Shown here one piece after another: positions 47,501 through 56,841 of a stretch of 64,000 nt of DNA. The stretch spans positions 65,969-129,968 of the forward strand of contig DASYZE010000073.1 in the NCBI GenBank assembly GCA_035946625.1, in the 5' to 3' direction. Below the pieces are notes generated by a model. The model did no database searches, had not been told where the DNA came from, and saw only the letters and a program-made list of their open reading frames with translations. The position numbers were made by a program, and so were the translations under genes. Each line of letters starts with the position of its first letter. The first letter of the stretch is position 1. The DNA comes from DASYXZ01 sp035946625. GTDB lineage: Bacteria; Acidobacteriota; Terriglobia; UBA7540.

Positions 47501-49726
47501 TCATGGCAAGACGTGGCCGCGCAACACCGTGATCGACGCCTTGGGCAGCGTATAAGTCGCTTGCGGGCCAGCGATTGCGGGAACGGCCACGGGCGGGTGA
47601 TCGGGGTCGGCGTGACTGCCGGGGCCATCGTCGACCCAAACGTATTGCTCGCTGCCGAAAGTTACCATGCTGACAAAGCTGGAAAACCAACGGCTGCGCC
47701 TGCTCTTTGCATCCTGAAAGACCACCCGCACGGTGTGGGGATTATTCTCGTCGCGATTCACCAGCATCAAGGACCAGTTGCCGTCGGGGCGATGCACAGC
47801 GTAAGAGGTGACGAGCGCGTTGCCCTCGCTGTCCTTGATATCGGTCGAAGAGGGAAACATTTGATGGACGCCGGAGCGATGCTGCACCCATTCCTGGTTG
47901 ATCATGTGGGCCGCGAAATATAGCGATGTGTAGCCGGTGATGTTGTCATCGCGATCAGCGACAAAATTCGACCACGAAGCCCAACCCAGGCAGCTTTTTT
48001 GCACCCCCTGGGGCTGAATGGGCGAGTGATAGAAAGCTGCGCCTCCGCCCTCGAAAAAAGAACCGATATTATCGGCCAGCCATACCGCGGCGAAGATGGT
48101 GCTCATCGAGCCGGTGAGCGCCCAGGATTCGTGGCTCTCGGTGACCATCAGCGGAACGTTTTTAGGCACGCCGTCATTGCGCCACACTTGCAGAATGTGC
48201 TTCATCAGTTCCGGCTCGCTGTACAAAGTCTTCCAGGTGATGTTGCAAGGCTCGAACGGGTAGTGCTCGAAAGATACAAAGGCAAGATCTCCGAGACGGC
48301 CGTGTGACTTCAGGTAATCCACAAATCGGCCCATCCAGGAGATCCGGCCCTGCGCGTCTGGCCACACACTGAAGTCCTGATTGACCCCTTCGAATACCGG
48401 GCCGCCCAGCTTGAGACTGGGATCGACCTTGTGAATGGCGGCGGCCCACTGGATGTAGAGCGCCGCGTAATCTTCCGGCAGGCAGTGCTTGCCGTCGGGT
48501 TCCTCACCCATTTCAACATAGGCGATGGGGTAGCCGCGCTTTTCGATGTAGGCAATTTGCGCGGCAGCATCGTCGGGCGTGCCGTAAAGCATGGTGACCG
48601 GAATCATGGCGGGCAGGTTGTTGGTGATGCCGCTGGTGAAGAAGAGATCGAAGCCGGTGTGCTGGTTGCGGCCGCCAGCGTCCACATCGGCGGCGGAGTG
48701 CCACGGGTCGATGGAAGAAGAGCAGTAAGTGGGGCGCTTATCGTGGGGAGTGTGCTGCATGACGTCCACAAACTCTCCCTTGGCATCAACACTCCCCGCC
48801 TCGATGGAACGAATGGCGTAGCCCACGCAGTTGCGAACGTCGGATGAGCCGTGCTCATCACAGGTGTTCGAGGATTCCGTCATCCACACCCGCAGGTACT
48901 GAGTGATCAAGGGCGCATCGGCGAGCTTCAGCGTGACCGTGCCACCGCGGGCGTTTTTCATCGCACCCAATGGAAAGGTTTTCCATTCGCCTTTGGGACC
49001 GCCATCAAAGTCGAGCGCGTTTTTGCCCACCCAATATTGGACTTGATAAGTTATGGCGAAGGGGCTGGCCCAGGCAATGCGGACGACGCTTACCGCCTGG
49101 TCGCTGCGCAAATCCATCACCACCCATTGCGGGTGCAGGGCATCACTTTCACCGGTGAAACGGCTGGTAAGATATGGATTGCTCTTCCAATAAGAGAGGT
49201 TGGGGCCGGTGGTGGGGCGGTCGCCGCTTGTGGAGAATCCGCGGTGCGGCAGCGCGTAGGCCAGGATATAGCGCAGCGGGGCGCCAAGTTCCGTGCTGCC
49301 AGTGAAGTAACCGCTTTGGTGGGCGGGATCGCTCCACGTCCCGTTCGCGTTCCAGTGCCAGGCGGCCATGCGGAGTTCGGTGTTGTTGCGATAGGTAATC
49401 GGTCCCCAGCCGGCGGAAAGCGATTCCTGGATGATGTGGGGCGTGTAGATTTTGTCAATCCCATCGTGGGAGAGAACGTCGATGGAACTGCCCAGAGACC
49501 GGTCGGGATCGAATGAATTTAATATGTGCGCGGGTGATGTGTCCACGCGCACGGTGCCCACGGGGGCGCCCGCGCCTGTTTGCGCCAGTGCGGTGTTCTG
49601 GGCCAGTGCCGTGACGGCAAAGAAAACAGTGAAGAACGCCAGCAACCTTGAAAATGCGCAAAGAAAAACAGCCTCACGCAAAGGCGCAGAAGCGCCAGGA
49701 TAAATGGAAAAGGATTTCATCTTCAT
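47501..49726 (-). CDS. Large secreted clan GH-A-like glycoside hydrolase with discoidin-type domain
   Basis: 741 residues. Signal peptide (LLAFFTVFFAVTALAQ) after a basic leader. Residues about 190-320 resemble an F5/8 type C (discoidin) carbohydrate-binding module (HPQWVVMDLRSDQAVSVVRI). A TIM-barrel part then carries an acid/base Glu in AYVEMGEEPDGKH and a candidate nucleophile Glu in PLMVTESHESWAL, the GH39/GH44-like pattern of clan A. The C-terminal beta-domain ends WSLMLVNRDENNPHTVRVVF. Probably acts on a plant or fungal polysaccharide; the family is not certain and may be new. Single gene, divergent from none. Confidence 0.7.
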   Translation of the reverse strand: MKMKSFSIYPGASAPLREAVFLCAFSRLLAFFTVFFAVTALAQNTALAQTGAGAPVGTVRVDTSPAHILNSFDPDRSLGSSIDVLSHDGIDKIYTPHIIQESLSAGWGPITYRNNTELRMAAWHWNANGTWSDPAHQSGYFTGSTELGAPLRYILAYALPHRGFSTSGDRPTTGPNLSYWKSNPYLTSRFTGESDALHPQWVVMDLRSDQAVSVVRIAWASPFAITYQVQYWVGKNALDFDGGPKGEWKTFPLGAMKNARGGTVTLKLADAPLITQYLRVWMTESSNTCDEHGSSDVRNCVGYAIRSIEAGSVDAKGEFVDVMQHTPHDKRPTYCSSSIDPWHSAADVDAGGRNQHTGFDLFFTSGITNNLPAMIPVTMLYGTPDDAAAQIAYIEKRGYPIAYVEMGEEPDGKHCLPEDYAALYIQWAAAIHKVDPSLKLGGPVFEGVNQDFSVWPDAQGRISWMGRFVDYLKSHGRLGDLAFVSFEHYPFEPCNITWKTLYSEPELMKHILQVWRNDGVPKNVPLMVTESHESWALTGSMSTIFAAVWLADNIGSFFEGGGAAFYHSPIQPQGVQKSCLGWASWSNFVADRDDNITGYTSLYFAAHMINQEWVQHRSGVHQMFPSSTDIKDSEGNALVTSYAVHRPDGNWSLMLVNRDENNPHTVRVVFQDAKSRRSRWFSSFVSMVTFGSEQYVWVDDGPGSHADPDHPPVAVPAIAGPQATYTLPKASITVLRGHVLP

Positions 49727-49787
49727 TTTTGTAAGCCTCCGCGCCTGGGCGGCTTTGCGTGAGGTTGTTTTGCCCTTGTTCGCTTAA

Positions 49788-51479
49788 TCATCCAGCACCC
49801 AGAAAGCGCACCATGAGCAGAGTAATGTCATCTGCCTGGGGGGCGCCGCGGGTAAATTCTTCCACTGCGGACAGAATGGCGGCCTGCAAGCCTTCCAGCG
49901 TAGCTCCGGAATTATTCGCCACTACGCTCTCCAGTCGCTCAAACCCAAACCGGTCGCGCTGGGGGCTGATGGCGTCACTGATGCCGTCGGTGAAGAGCAC
50001 CAGCGTGTCACCCGGCTCGAGTTGTGAAAAACAGGTTTTGAATTTTTCTTCCTCAAACATGCCCACCGGACAAGACTCGGCTGGATACACACTTTGAACG
50101 CGCCCGTTGTGAATCAAGAGGGGAAGTGGATGGCCGGAATTGACGTATTCGAGCTTCCCGGTAACATCCAGGATGCCGAAGAAGAGCGTGGCCGGGCGCC
50201 CCACGTCCGGGTGGCTGCACAGAAAGCGATTGATGTGGGTAATCACGCGCGCCGGTTCCTGGCCCAGGGTGAGGGCGGAGAATGTGCCTTGGAGCAGGGC
50301 GGTCACCAGGGCGGCGCCCAATCCCTTGCCAGCAACGTCGGCGATTAAAAAGCCGGTGCGTTCATTCTCAAGCTCGATGAGGTCGAAGTAGTCGCCGCCC
50401 ACTTCCAGGCAGGACTGATTGACGCCGGTCACCTGAACGTGGGGCTGGCGTCCGAAGCTTTTGGGCAGCAAGGCTTGCTGAATCTCCCGGGCAATGGCGA
50501 CCTCGCGTTCCAGGCGCTGCCGCTCCCGGTCTCTCTTCAGCAGGCGGGTGTTGTCCAGGACGCTGGCGGCCTCCGTGGCGAGCGCGTCCAGAATCTGGCG
50601 CTCCAGGCCGGAGAAAGCGGCGGGGCGGCGGCTATCCAGATAGAGCACGCCCAGCAACTCGCCCGCCGAAGATGAAGGAGATTGACTGCTGGGAAACATG
50701 GCCGGGTGCGAGAGCAGGGGAATGGCAATCACGGCGCGAAGTTGTTGCACCACCACGCTGTGGGCGAATTTCAAGTCCGCATGGGCCAACTCCACGTCGC
50801 CTTCCACCACGCTCGATCGTTGCGCCAGGGCGTGTCCGATGGCAGTCTGGCTGGGCTTCAATTCCGCCAGGTCCAAAGGCAGCGATCCGCTTTGCCGCCC
50901 GAACAACGGGCGCATTTGGGGCGAGCCGTCGGCCTCGAGCAGCAGGCCGCGGTCGGCGTTGGTGATGGTGATGGCGCGGTCCACCATGGCGCCCAGGACC
51001 TCCTCCAGCGGCATCCGTGATTGCAGCAGGGAAGTGGCTTCGAGCAAAAGGCTCAACTGGCGGAGATCGCGCGCGCCGCCCTCCAGCGATGCGGCTTGTT
51101 CCAGGCTGGAGAGAATTTTTGGGAGCGATCGATCCTCCCGCCTTATGTGGAATATCAATTGAATGGAGTCGGTAGCGCCAAAGCTGATGACGTCGCCGTC
51201 GCTCATGGAGTGGTTGCCGATTTTTTTCTCGTTGACGAAGATGCCCAAACGCTGCCCGCGATCTTCGAGCCGAAATTCTCCCTCCGAGTAAACCAGCGCG
51301 GCGCAGACGCGGGAGATTCGTTTGTCCTCGAGCTGCAAATGGTTTCCCGAGTCGGCGCCACGGCCGATGAGGAACGGCGATTGGTCCACCCGAACCTCGC
51401 GCAGGTCGCCGCGGGGATCGATTACTTCCAGGAAGCTTTCGGGAAGGGTAACTTGATCGGCGCTATCGCGGGCGAGCAT
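49788..51479 (-). CDS. FHA-GAF-SpoIIE (RsbU-like) protein phosphatase
   Basis: 563 residues. The FHA domain spans about 30-112 (FLIGRGADSGNHLQLEDKRI, with the phosphothreonine-binding Gly-Arg and RIS motif). A GAF domain spans about 150-300 (RMPLEEVLGAMVDRAITITN). The C-terminal PP2C-type SpoIIE domain starts QQALLPKSF, with metal Asp residues in VGGDYFDLI and in FLIADVAGKG and LFTDGISDA. It could dephosphorylate anti-anti-sigma factors or kinase targets. Its FHA domain would recruit phosphothreonine made by the kinases in this window, especially the one at 51783, 300 bp upstream on the same strand. All metal ligands are present. Confidence 0.92.
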   Translation of the reverse strand: MLARDSADQVTLPESFLEVIDPRGDLREVRVDQSPFLIGRGADSGNHLQLEDKRISRVCAALVYSEGEFRLEDRGQRLGIFVNEKKIGNHSMSDGDVISFGATDSIQLIFHIRREDRSLPKILSSLEQAASLEGGARDLRQLSLLLEATSLLQSRMPLEEVLGAMVDRAITITNADRGLLLEADGSPQMRPLFGRQSGSLPLDLAELKPSQTAIGHALAQRSSVVEGDVELAHADLKFAHSVVVQQLRAVIAIPLLSHPAMFPSSQSPSSSAGELLGVLYLDSRRPAAFSGLERQILDALATEAASVLDNTRLLKRDRERQRLEREVAIAREIQQALLPKSFGRQPHVQVTGVNQSCLEVGGDYFDLIELENERTGFLIADVAGKGLGAALVTALLQGTFSALTLGQEPARVITHINRFLCSHPDVGRPATLFFGILDVTGKLEYVNSGHPLPLLIHNGRVQSVYPAESCPVGMFEEEKFKTCFSQLEPGDTLVLFTDGISDAISPQRDRFGFERLESVVANNSGATLEGLQAAILSAVEEFTRGAPQADDITLLMVRFLGAG

Positions 51480-51782
51480 GGGCGGAATCTTATCACGTAG
51501 AGGCGCCTCGGGTGCCCTACATTGCGAGATAAACTCGCCACTACGAACATGGGTTTAGGCCAACATCACGTCCTGCTTAAAGTATTTGTAGTGACAGCGC
51601 CCCCTTACCCGGCTCGTTGGGCTCGCCACCCTCCTCCCTGAAAGGGCGAGGGCTGTCTTTTCCAATGTTGGGCCACTAACAAAAAGGTCATAGCCTTCTC
51701 CTAAGAGGTGAGGGTGTCCATAAGTTGGCGGACGTGCGAGGGGCCGGGTTGCGAATTGCAATATCTCGGTCGCGCCAGGCCA
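51480..51782. other. 303-bp gap with one degenerate palindromic repeat
   Basis: ATTGCGAGATAAACTCGCCA at 51521-51540 is a degenerate relative of the 24-nt repeat at 21933-22030. The rest is short direct words (CTCACC/GGCGAG) and has no open frame worth calling. It separates two co-directional signalling genes. Confidence 0.4.
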
Positions 51783-54059
51783 CTAAGGCGGGAGGCCGAT
51801 GCTCCGGACCAAGTCTTGAAAACGGGGATCAGGGTGCAAGTTGTCGAATGTCGGTTCCCGTCGGAGATAAACCAGGTAGTCAGAGCGATCCTGAAAGGCC
51901 TTTTCAAGCCAGTGCATCGCCTGTTCCGTTTCGTGGAGAGCGGTAAATATTCCGGCCAGATAGACGGCGGGAACATATTTTCGTTTTCCCATTTCCAGCA
52001 AATCATCCACCACCTTGCGCGCTTCCTCCGTCCGGCCCAGGAGGGCCAGGGCATGCCCGACCGCGGTGACCGTTTGCGCCGTGTCGCCGGAAAATGTTCG
52101 CGCGCTTTGATGTTCCGCGAGACCTTCCTGCAGCATTCCCTTTTGCTGGTAGGCGCGGCCGCGCTCGAAATGAGCAAGAGGAAAGCCCGGATAGACCTCA
52201 AAGACTCTCTGGCATTGCTCAATGGCTTGGTCGAATTGGCGGGCGAAATTGTAGACAAGCGCGGCGGTGGTGTTGATGACCACAGAGAGCGGGTCATAAT
52301 CCTGGGCCCTCCGGATTTCGGAGATGGCCTCTTCTTTCCGGCCCATCACACTTAAGAAGAGGGCGTACCACTGGTGGGCGGTGGCGTAACCCGGATTGAG
52401 TGCCAAGGCCCGCTGAAATTCTCTTTCGGCATCTTCAAAATCCCAGTCGTAAGACATCAGGATGTAGGCGAGCGAGGCATGAGCCTCGGCGAGTGTTTCG
52501 TCCAGAAACAAGGCCTTCGCGGCCGCGTCTTTCGCTTTGGGCATGGCCTCGCGCGGAGGCATGGCGTCATAGGGCACGGTTCCCAGCAGAGCAAAACTAT
52601 CGGCCAGTCCGGCGTAAGCGGGAGCGTGGTTCGGGTCCTGGCGAATCGCCTCCTGGAAATAATGGATGGCGCGTTCCAAGCCCTCACTGCTCCTTTTATT
52701 CCAGTGGTAGCGGCCCTTCAAGTAGGCTTCGTAAGCGGCGGGACTCATGGGGACGGTTTTCTTTTTCAATCCCGCTTTTTGTTTGGGCGAGAGTTCAAGC
52801 TGAATGCTTCCCGCGATGGCCCGGGCGACTTCGCTTTGCAATCCGAGGACGTCCATGATGTCGCGCTCATAGCTTTCCGACCAAAGATGTCTGTCTGTAA
52901 CGGCATGAACCAGTTGCGCGGTAACCCGTACCCGTTGCGCAGCGCGCAGGACGGAACCCTCCACGATGGCGTCCACGTTCAATTCGCTGGCAATAGCGGG
53001 GAGCGACTTGCGCGCGCCTTTGTAGACCATCACCGAGGTCCGGGAAATTACGCGCAGGGCACCGATTTTGGCCAGGCTGGAAATCAGCGCGTCGGTCATT
53101 CCGTCGGCAAAATATTCCTCGCCGGGATCGCCGGAAAGATTTTCGAGCGGCAGCACGGCCACGGATTTAATGCGGCCGGAACCGGACGGACGCCGCCTGC
53201 GGAGGTCGGCGCGCAGGGCTGACGACGACAGGTTGACGCGCTCGAGGTCGGTCAGGAGTCCCTGCGCCGATTGGTAACGCCGGGCCGGATCTTTTTCCAA
53301 CGCCTTCATAATGGTCCGGTCCAGCGCGATGGAGATCGTATTCTGGAGTTTGCTGGGTGGATCCGGGGCGCGGTTCAGGATCGAGTCGATCAGCCGGGGC
53401 CGATTCGTTTCCGGAAAGGGGCGCCTGCCGGTGGCCATTTCGTAAAGAACTGCGCCCATGGCGAAAATATCTGCCCGCGCATCGGTGGTCTCGCCGCGCA
53501 ATTGTTCGGGAGACATGTAGGGCAACGTTCCCGCATCTTCAGGGGCGACAACGGTTCGGTTGGGGTTCAACTCTGCTTCGCCTTCATGGCGGAGAAGCTT
53601 CGCCAGGCCAAAATCGAGGACCTTCAACCGATGGTCGGGCGTGACGCGAAGATTGCCCGGCTTCAGGTCACGGTGTACGAGGCCCTGCTGATGCGCGGCC
53701 CACATCCCCTGGGCGAGTTGGACTCCCAGCCGGATGACTTCCTCTTCCGGCAACGGCCCGCCCGCCACTTTGTCGCTGAGCATGGCGCCCGGAATATATT
53801 CCATCACCAGGAAGTCAATTCCGTCCTGAGTGTCGAAGTCGTGGACGGTGGTAATGTTGGGGTGAATCAACTTGGCCAGCGATAGGGCTTCCCTGCGGAA
53901 ACGTTTGCGCGCCAGCTCATCGGAGAGGGTGCCGGGGGTGAGCACCTTGATGGCAACGTCTTTGTCCAGGTGCTGGTCACGGGCTTTGTACACCACGCCC
54001 ATGCCGCCTTTACCGATTTCCTCCACGATGCTGTAATGGGAGAGCGTTCGTCCAACCAC
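51783..54059 (-). CDS. Cytosolic Ser/Thr protein kinase with TolB-like and TPR domains
   Basis: 758 residues. Kinase domain 8-280: GKGGMGVVY (16-24), Lys38 (VAIKVL), HRDLKPGN (129-136), DFG (149-151) and MSPEQL. The TolB/FlgO-like segment begins KSVAVLPLENLSGDPGEEYF near residue 305 and runs to about 420 (FADGMTDALISSLA). TPR repeats lie between 450 and 750 (AAYEAYLKGRYHWNKRSSEG, LHETEQAMHWLEKAF). No transmembrane helix. Same domain order as 2327-4624 but with an intact HRD. It lies just upstream of the phosphatase gene at 49788, so the two may control one another's targets. Confidence 0.93.
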   Translation of the reverse strand: MVGRTLSHYSIVEEIGKGGMGVVYKARDQHLDKDVAIKVLTPGTLSDELARKRFRREALSLAKLIHPNITTVHDFDTQDGIDFLVMEYIPGAMLSDKVAGGPLPEEEVIRLGVQLAQGMWAAHQQGLVHRDLKPGNLRVTPDHRLKVLDFGLAKLLRHEGEAELNPNRTVVAPEDAGTLPYMSPEQLRGETTDARADIFAMGAVLYEMATGRRPFPETNRPRLIDSILNRAPDPPSKLQNTISIALDRTIMKALEKDPARRYQSAQGLLTDLERVNLSSSALRADLRRRRPSGSGRIKSVAVLPLENLSGDPGEEYFADGMTDALISSLAKIGALRVISRTSVMVYKGARKSLPAIASELNVDAIVEGSVLRAAQRVRVTAQLVHAVTDRHLWSESYERDIMDVLGLQSEVARAIAGSIQLELSPKQKAGLKKKTVPMSPAAYEAYLKGRYHWNKRSSEGLERAIHYFQEAIRQDPNHAPAYAGLADSFALLGTVPYDAMPPREAMPKAKDAAAKALFLDETLAEAHASLAYILMSYDWDFEDAEREFQRALALNPGYATAHQWYALFLSVMGRKEEAISEIRRAQDYDPLSVVINTTAALVYNFARQFDQAIEQCQRVFEVYPGFPLAHFERGRAYQQKGMLQEGLAEHQSARTFSGDTAQTVTAVGHALALLGRTEEARKVVDDLLEMGKRKYVPAVYLAGIFTALHETEQAMHWLEKAFQDRSDYLVYLRREPTFDNLHPDPRFQDLVRSIGLPP

Positions 54060-54611
54060 GGGCGGGGCTCCTTATCTTGCGAGGGCTATCTTAGGCTGCG
54101 CCGTGGGGCGCGTCAACCGTCTTTGGGCGATTCACAGTGGTGCGCCACTCCGTCTTTCTGGGCCAACCACCGCGTTCTTTTCCGCTTCACCCAATTTATG
54201 CATAGGGGGAAATGATCGCCGGATGAAAAATGAACGCTCAACATTTAATTTCATCCGCCGCCCATCATTAATCGAGAACCGGCAATCCATGAATCGGCCG
54301 GAAACGTCAATGCGAAATATGTCCGGCACAGCGCTCGGGATGGCGATATACCGAACGCGCGCAGCGGAAGGGCCGGATTTTTCCTTTCCCGCGGTTGGGA
54401 GCCCACCCATGTCCGCTCGATCCTCAAAGAGGGCGGCGCGCTCCAAGGGGATCCAGTTCGGGATGCGGTTGTGGGCACTCCTTCCCAAATCCTTAGGCAG
54501 CCAGGGCTGCCGTCCGGGGTCTGGGTATGCCCCTTGGCGGATTTCAACCACGGCTATGCCGGAGGGCGGTGAATCGGCATCGCGGCGCGAAAATAAAAAA
54601 TCAAATAACCC
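54060..54611. other. 552-bp gap with open frames on both strands but no convincing gene
   Basis: Long open frames run on both strands (54103-54615 plus, 54132-54713 minus), which is common in GC-rich DNA and is not evidence of coding. The minus-strand wording NRIPNWIPLERAALFEDRAD is peculiar, but there is no start signal and no family match. A decayed gene is possible. Promoter material for the FecR-like gene begins at 54612. Confidence 0.35.
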
Positions 54612-54640
54612 TTGACAAAAGATTTTGGTATGACTTAAAC
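54612..54640 (+). promoter_or_regulatory. Sigma-70-type promoter of the FecR-like gene
   Basis: TTGACA at 54612-54617, 17 bp, then TTAAAC at 54635-54640. The -35 box is consensus and the -10 box weak. It implies a transcript starting near 54647 with a leader of about 90 nt before the ATG at 54737. Confidence 0.6.
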
Positions 54641-54667
54641 TCGCCGTGTTCTTGGTTATAGGAAAAC

Positions 54668-54705
54668 ATCCAAGCAAGGATCTGTGGTGGCAAGCAAAGG
54701 CCACC
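54668..54705 (+). promoter_or_regulatory. Two stem-loops with the same AAGCAA loop in the leader of the FecR-like gene
   Basis: Hairpin 1: ATCC (54668-54671), loop AAGCAA, GGAT (54678-54681). Hairpin 2: GGTGGC (54686-54691), loop AAGCAAAG, GCCACC (54700-54705). The shared loop word and spacing suggest a structured leader, perhaps a small ligand- or protein-binding RNA. It does not fit any riboswitch consensus I know. Confidence 0.4.
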
Positions 54706-54736
54706 CAGGCCAAACTATAAAAAGGAGTCTTAAGCC

Positions 54737-55543
54737 ATGTCGGGTAAAACTTCCAAGTTGTTGTTCACCCTGTGCGTAATTCTTGCCCTGGGCGTGGTCC
54801 CGAGTTTTGCAGCCTCGGCCGTGGTAGGGTCGGTGGCCGGAGGGACGAACGCGACCATCGGAGGGCAGGCCCTGATGCCCAACACAACGCTGTTCAGCGG
54901 TGATAGTCTGCGGGTTAGAGACGGCGCGGCCGTGGTGGCGATGGGAATGGGAAGCCGCATGGTATTTGGCCGGGAGACTCTGGCCTCGTTTGAGCGCGGA
55001 ACTGATGATGTGACCGTGACGCTGACGCAAGGCAACGTATCGATGTATCACCCTGTGAACGGGATGGCGATGCGGGTGAAGATCGGTGACGTCTCCGTGC
55101 TGGCCGAGAAGGGCTACAAGACCCTGGGCGAAGTAGCGATGGTGGGCGGGACGATTGTGGTGACGGCGAAGGACGGGATGTTGCGAGTGCAAGGTCCTGA
55201 CCGGACCATGGAATTGACCAAGGGTAAGACCATCGAGATCACGCCGAAAGCTGCTGGAACACCGGCGCCCGGCCAGGCAGCTGGAGCGGGAACTGCCGCT
55301 TCACACATGACCTTGGGCGAAGGACTCAGCATCGGAGCGATCGGTGCGGGCGGCGCAAGTACAGTGACTGGAGTTGTAAGCATCAAACGGTCGGGTGATG
55401 CGCGAACCGCAGCCAATGCGGCAACGGCGGCGGCGAACGCGGCAACAACGGCGGCGACCAATGCGGCAACAGCGGCGGCTGCTGCCCAAGCCGAGGCGAA
55501 AGCGGCCTGCCAGTCGGCGAGCCCGAGCAACCCGAGTTGCTAG
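54737..55543 (+). CDS. Exported FecR-like domain protein with Ala-rich tail
   Basis: 268 residues. Signal peptide (SKLLFTLCVILALGVVPSFA). The mature half resembles a FecR-type periplasmic beta-domain: LMPNTTLFSGDSLRVRDGAA, VMAMGMGSRMVFG-like VVAMGMGSRMVFGRETLASF, VTLTQGNVSMYH and VAMVGGTIVVTAKDGMLRVQ. Instead of a regulatory membrane segment, the last 50 residues are Ala/Asn/Thr-rich (NAATAAANAATTAATNAA) and end in a Cys-bearing SPSNPSC. No sigma factor or TonB receptor gene adjoins it, so classical iron-signalling is unlikely. AAGGAG lies about 9 nt before the start. A terminator follows directly. Confidence 0.75.
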   Translation: MSGKTSKLLFTLCVILALGVVPSFAASAVVGSVAGGTNATIGGQALMPNTTLFSGDSLRVRDGAAVVAMGMGSRMVFGRETLASFERGTDDVTVTLTQGNVSMYHPVNGMAMRVKIGDVSVLAEKGYKTLGEVAMVGGTIVVTAKDGMLRVQGPDRTMELTKGKTIEITPKAAGTPAPGQAAGAGTAASHMTLGEGLSIGAIGAGGASTVTGVVSIKRSGDARTAANAATAAANAATTAATNAATAAAAAQAEAKAACQSASPSNPSC

Positions 55544-55580
55544 TTTTTCCGCGAGCGGAGCCAAGAACTGAAAGATATTC

Positions 55581-55629
55581 AACGGGCGGTGGGCAGGCAT
55601 AAAACCTGGCTCCGCCCGTTTTTGTTTTT
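55581..55629 (+). terminator. Rho-independent terminator after the FecR-like gene
   Basis: AACGGGCGG (55581-55589) pairs with CCGCCCGTT (55612-55620), with a second inner pair around a 22-nt middle. A T-rich run (TTTTTGTTTTT) follows from 55619. Begins 38 bp after the stop codon. The rest of the gap to 55816 shows nothing else. Confidence 0.85.
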
Positions 55630-55816
55630 CCTCAAATCAAGCCTGCGAGTTCAATTACTTTTGGCCTTCGACCATTCTCCAGGTTTTGCCAAAAGCTGGT
55701 GGTGCCTATGCGTGCCCCCGCGTGGCTTGAGCGCAACAACACCGAGAGAATACTGGTGATTTCAAATGACGAGCGATCGGCGGAAAGCGGGAGTCTGGGT
55801 CCCGTTTGGAGAATGA

Positions 55817-56695
55817 TTACTTCCCCACAAATTCAGCCGTCACTGGGTGCGGGAGTATGCCTTTTTCATGACCCCGGTCGAGCAATGTTTGTACAGCTTT
55901 GCGTCCGCGTTCGCCGTAGTCAAGGGTCCATTCATTCACGTACATGCCCACAAACCGATCGGCGGTGCCGGTATCAAGCCCGCGGCCAAACTGCATGGCA
56001 TAAGCCAGAGCCTCTTCGCGGTGCTCCAGGCTGTACTGAATGCTTTCCTTGAGCAGCCTGGAGATTTGTTGGATGGTGCGCCGCTCGTGCGTTCGGCGCA
56101 CCGCATTGCCCCCCAGGGGCAGTGGCATTTTAGTTTGCTGATGCCACCACTCACCCAAATCCACAATTTTTGTGAATCCTTCGCTGGCGTAAGTGAGCTG
56201 GCCTTCATGGATAATCACGCCGGCATCCACCTCGCCTTTGGCCACTGAGTTGAGCACGCGGTCAAAGCGGACGAACGTTGGCACAATCTCCGGCTCGAAA
56301 AGCTGAAGGGCGAGGAACGCCGTGGTCATCTTCCCCGGCACCGCCACGCGTTTCCCGCGCAGTCCCCCCGCGCCCAAATGGCCCCGCGCCACCACCACGG
56401 GTCCATAGCGGTCACCAAAACTGGCCCCACTCTGCAAAAGCAAATAATGGTCCGCGAGATAGGCGTAAGCGTGAAAAGAGATGGCGGTAATATCGTAAAC
56501 CTGCTCTTTCGCCTTCTGGTTCAAGGTTTCAATGTCCTCCAAAACGTGGGAGAACTTCAGATTTCCCGTGGGAATCTTTTTGGTGGCCAATCCATAGAAC
56601 ATGAAAGCATCATCCGAATCGGGGCTATGGGCAAGCTTCAGCTCCACGATGCGGCTGCGCGGTGAATCGGTTTTTCTGGAATTGGATGGCTCCAT
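55817..56695 (-). CDS. mqnD: MqnD-type 1,4-dihydroxy-6-naphthoate synthase
   Basis: 292 residues of the periplasmic-binding-protein-like MqnA/MqnD fold. Key stretches are LAHSPDSDDAFMFYGLAT, YDITAISFHAYAYLADHYLL and GKRVAVPGKMTTAFLALQLF with GVIIHEGQLTYASEGF. MqnD converts cyclic dehypoxanthinyl futalosine to dihydroxynaphthoate in the futalosine route to menaquinone. The other mqn genes are not in the window, which is usual because they are often scattered. The soluble form (no signal peptide) fits the enzyme and not a transporter component. Confidence 0.9.
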   Translation of the reverse strand: MEPSNSRKTDSPRSRIVELKLAHSPDSDDAFMFYGLATKKIPTGNLKFSHVLEDIETLNQKAKEQVYDITAISFHAYAYLADHYLLLQSGASFGDRYGPVVVARGHLGAGGLRGKRVAVPGKMTTAFLALQLFEPEIVPTFVRFDRVLNSVAKGEVDAGVIIHEGQLTYASEGFTKIVDLGEWWHQQTKMPLPLGGNAVRRTHERRTIQQISRLLKESIQYSLEHREEALAYAMQFGRGLDTGTADRFVGMYVNEWTLDYGERGRKAVQTLLDRGHEKGILPHPVTAEFVGK

Positions 56696-56841
56696 AAACT
56701 CCTTAATCCCCTCCTTTTCACGCGCTGGAAATTCAGGATTTTATCACAGCCAAAAAATCACCGCTTGCCTCTTAACTTTCCGGGTTTCCACTGACAAAGC
56801 AGTGTGGCAATATAGAAGTCTGGCCCTTGAAGCAATCGGCG

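Noticed and set aside
54668..54705. c-di-GMP (GEMM) riboswitch in the leader of the FecR-like gene
   Set aside because: A few words such as GCAAAGGCC resemble it, but the conserved two-helix scaffold and the tetraloop-receptor pair are absent.
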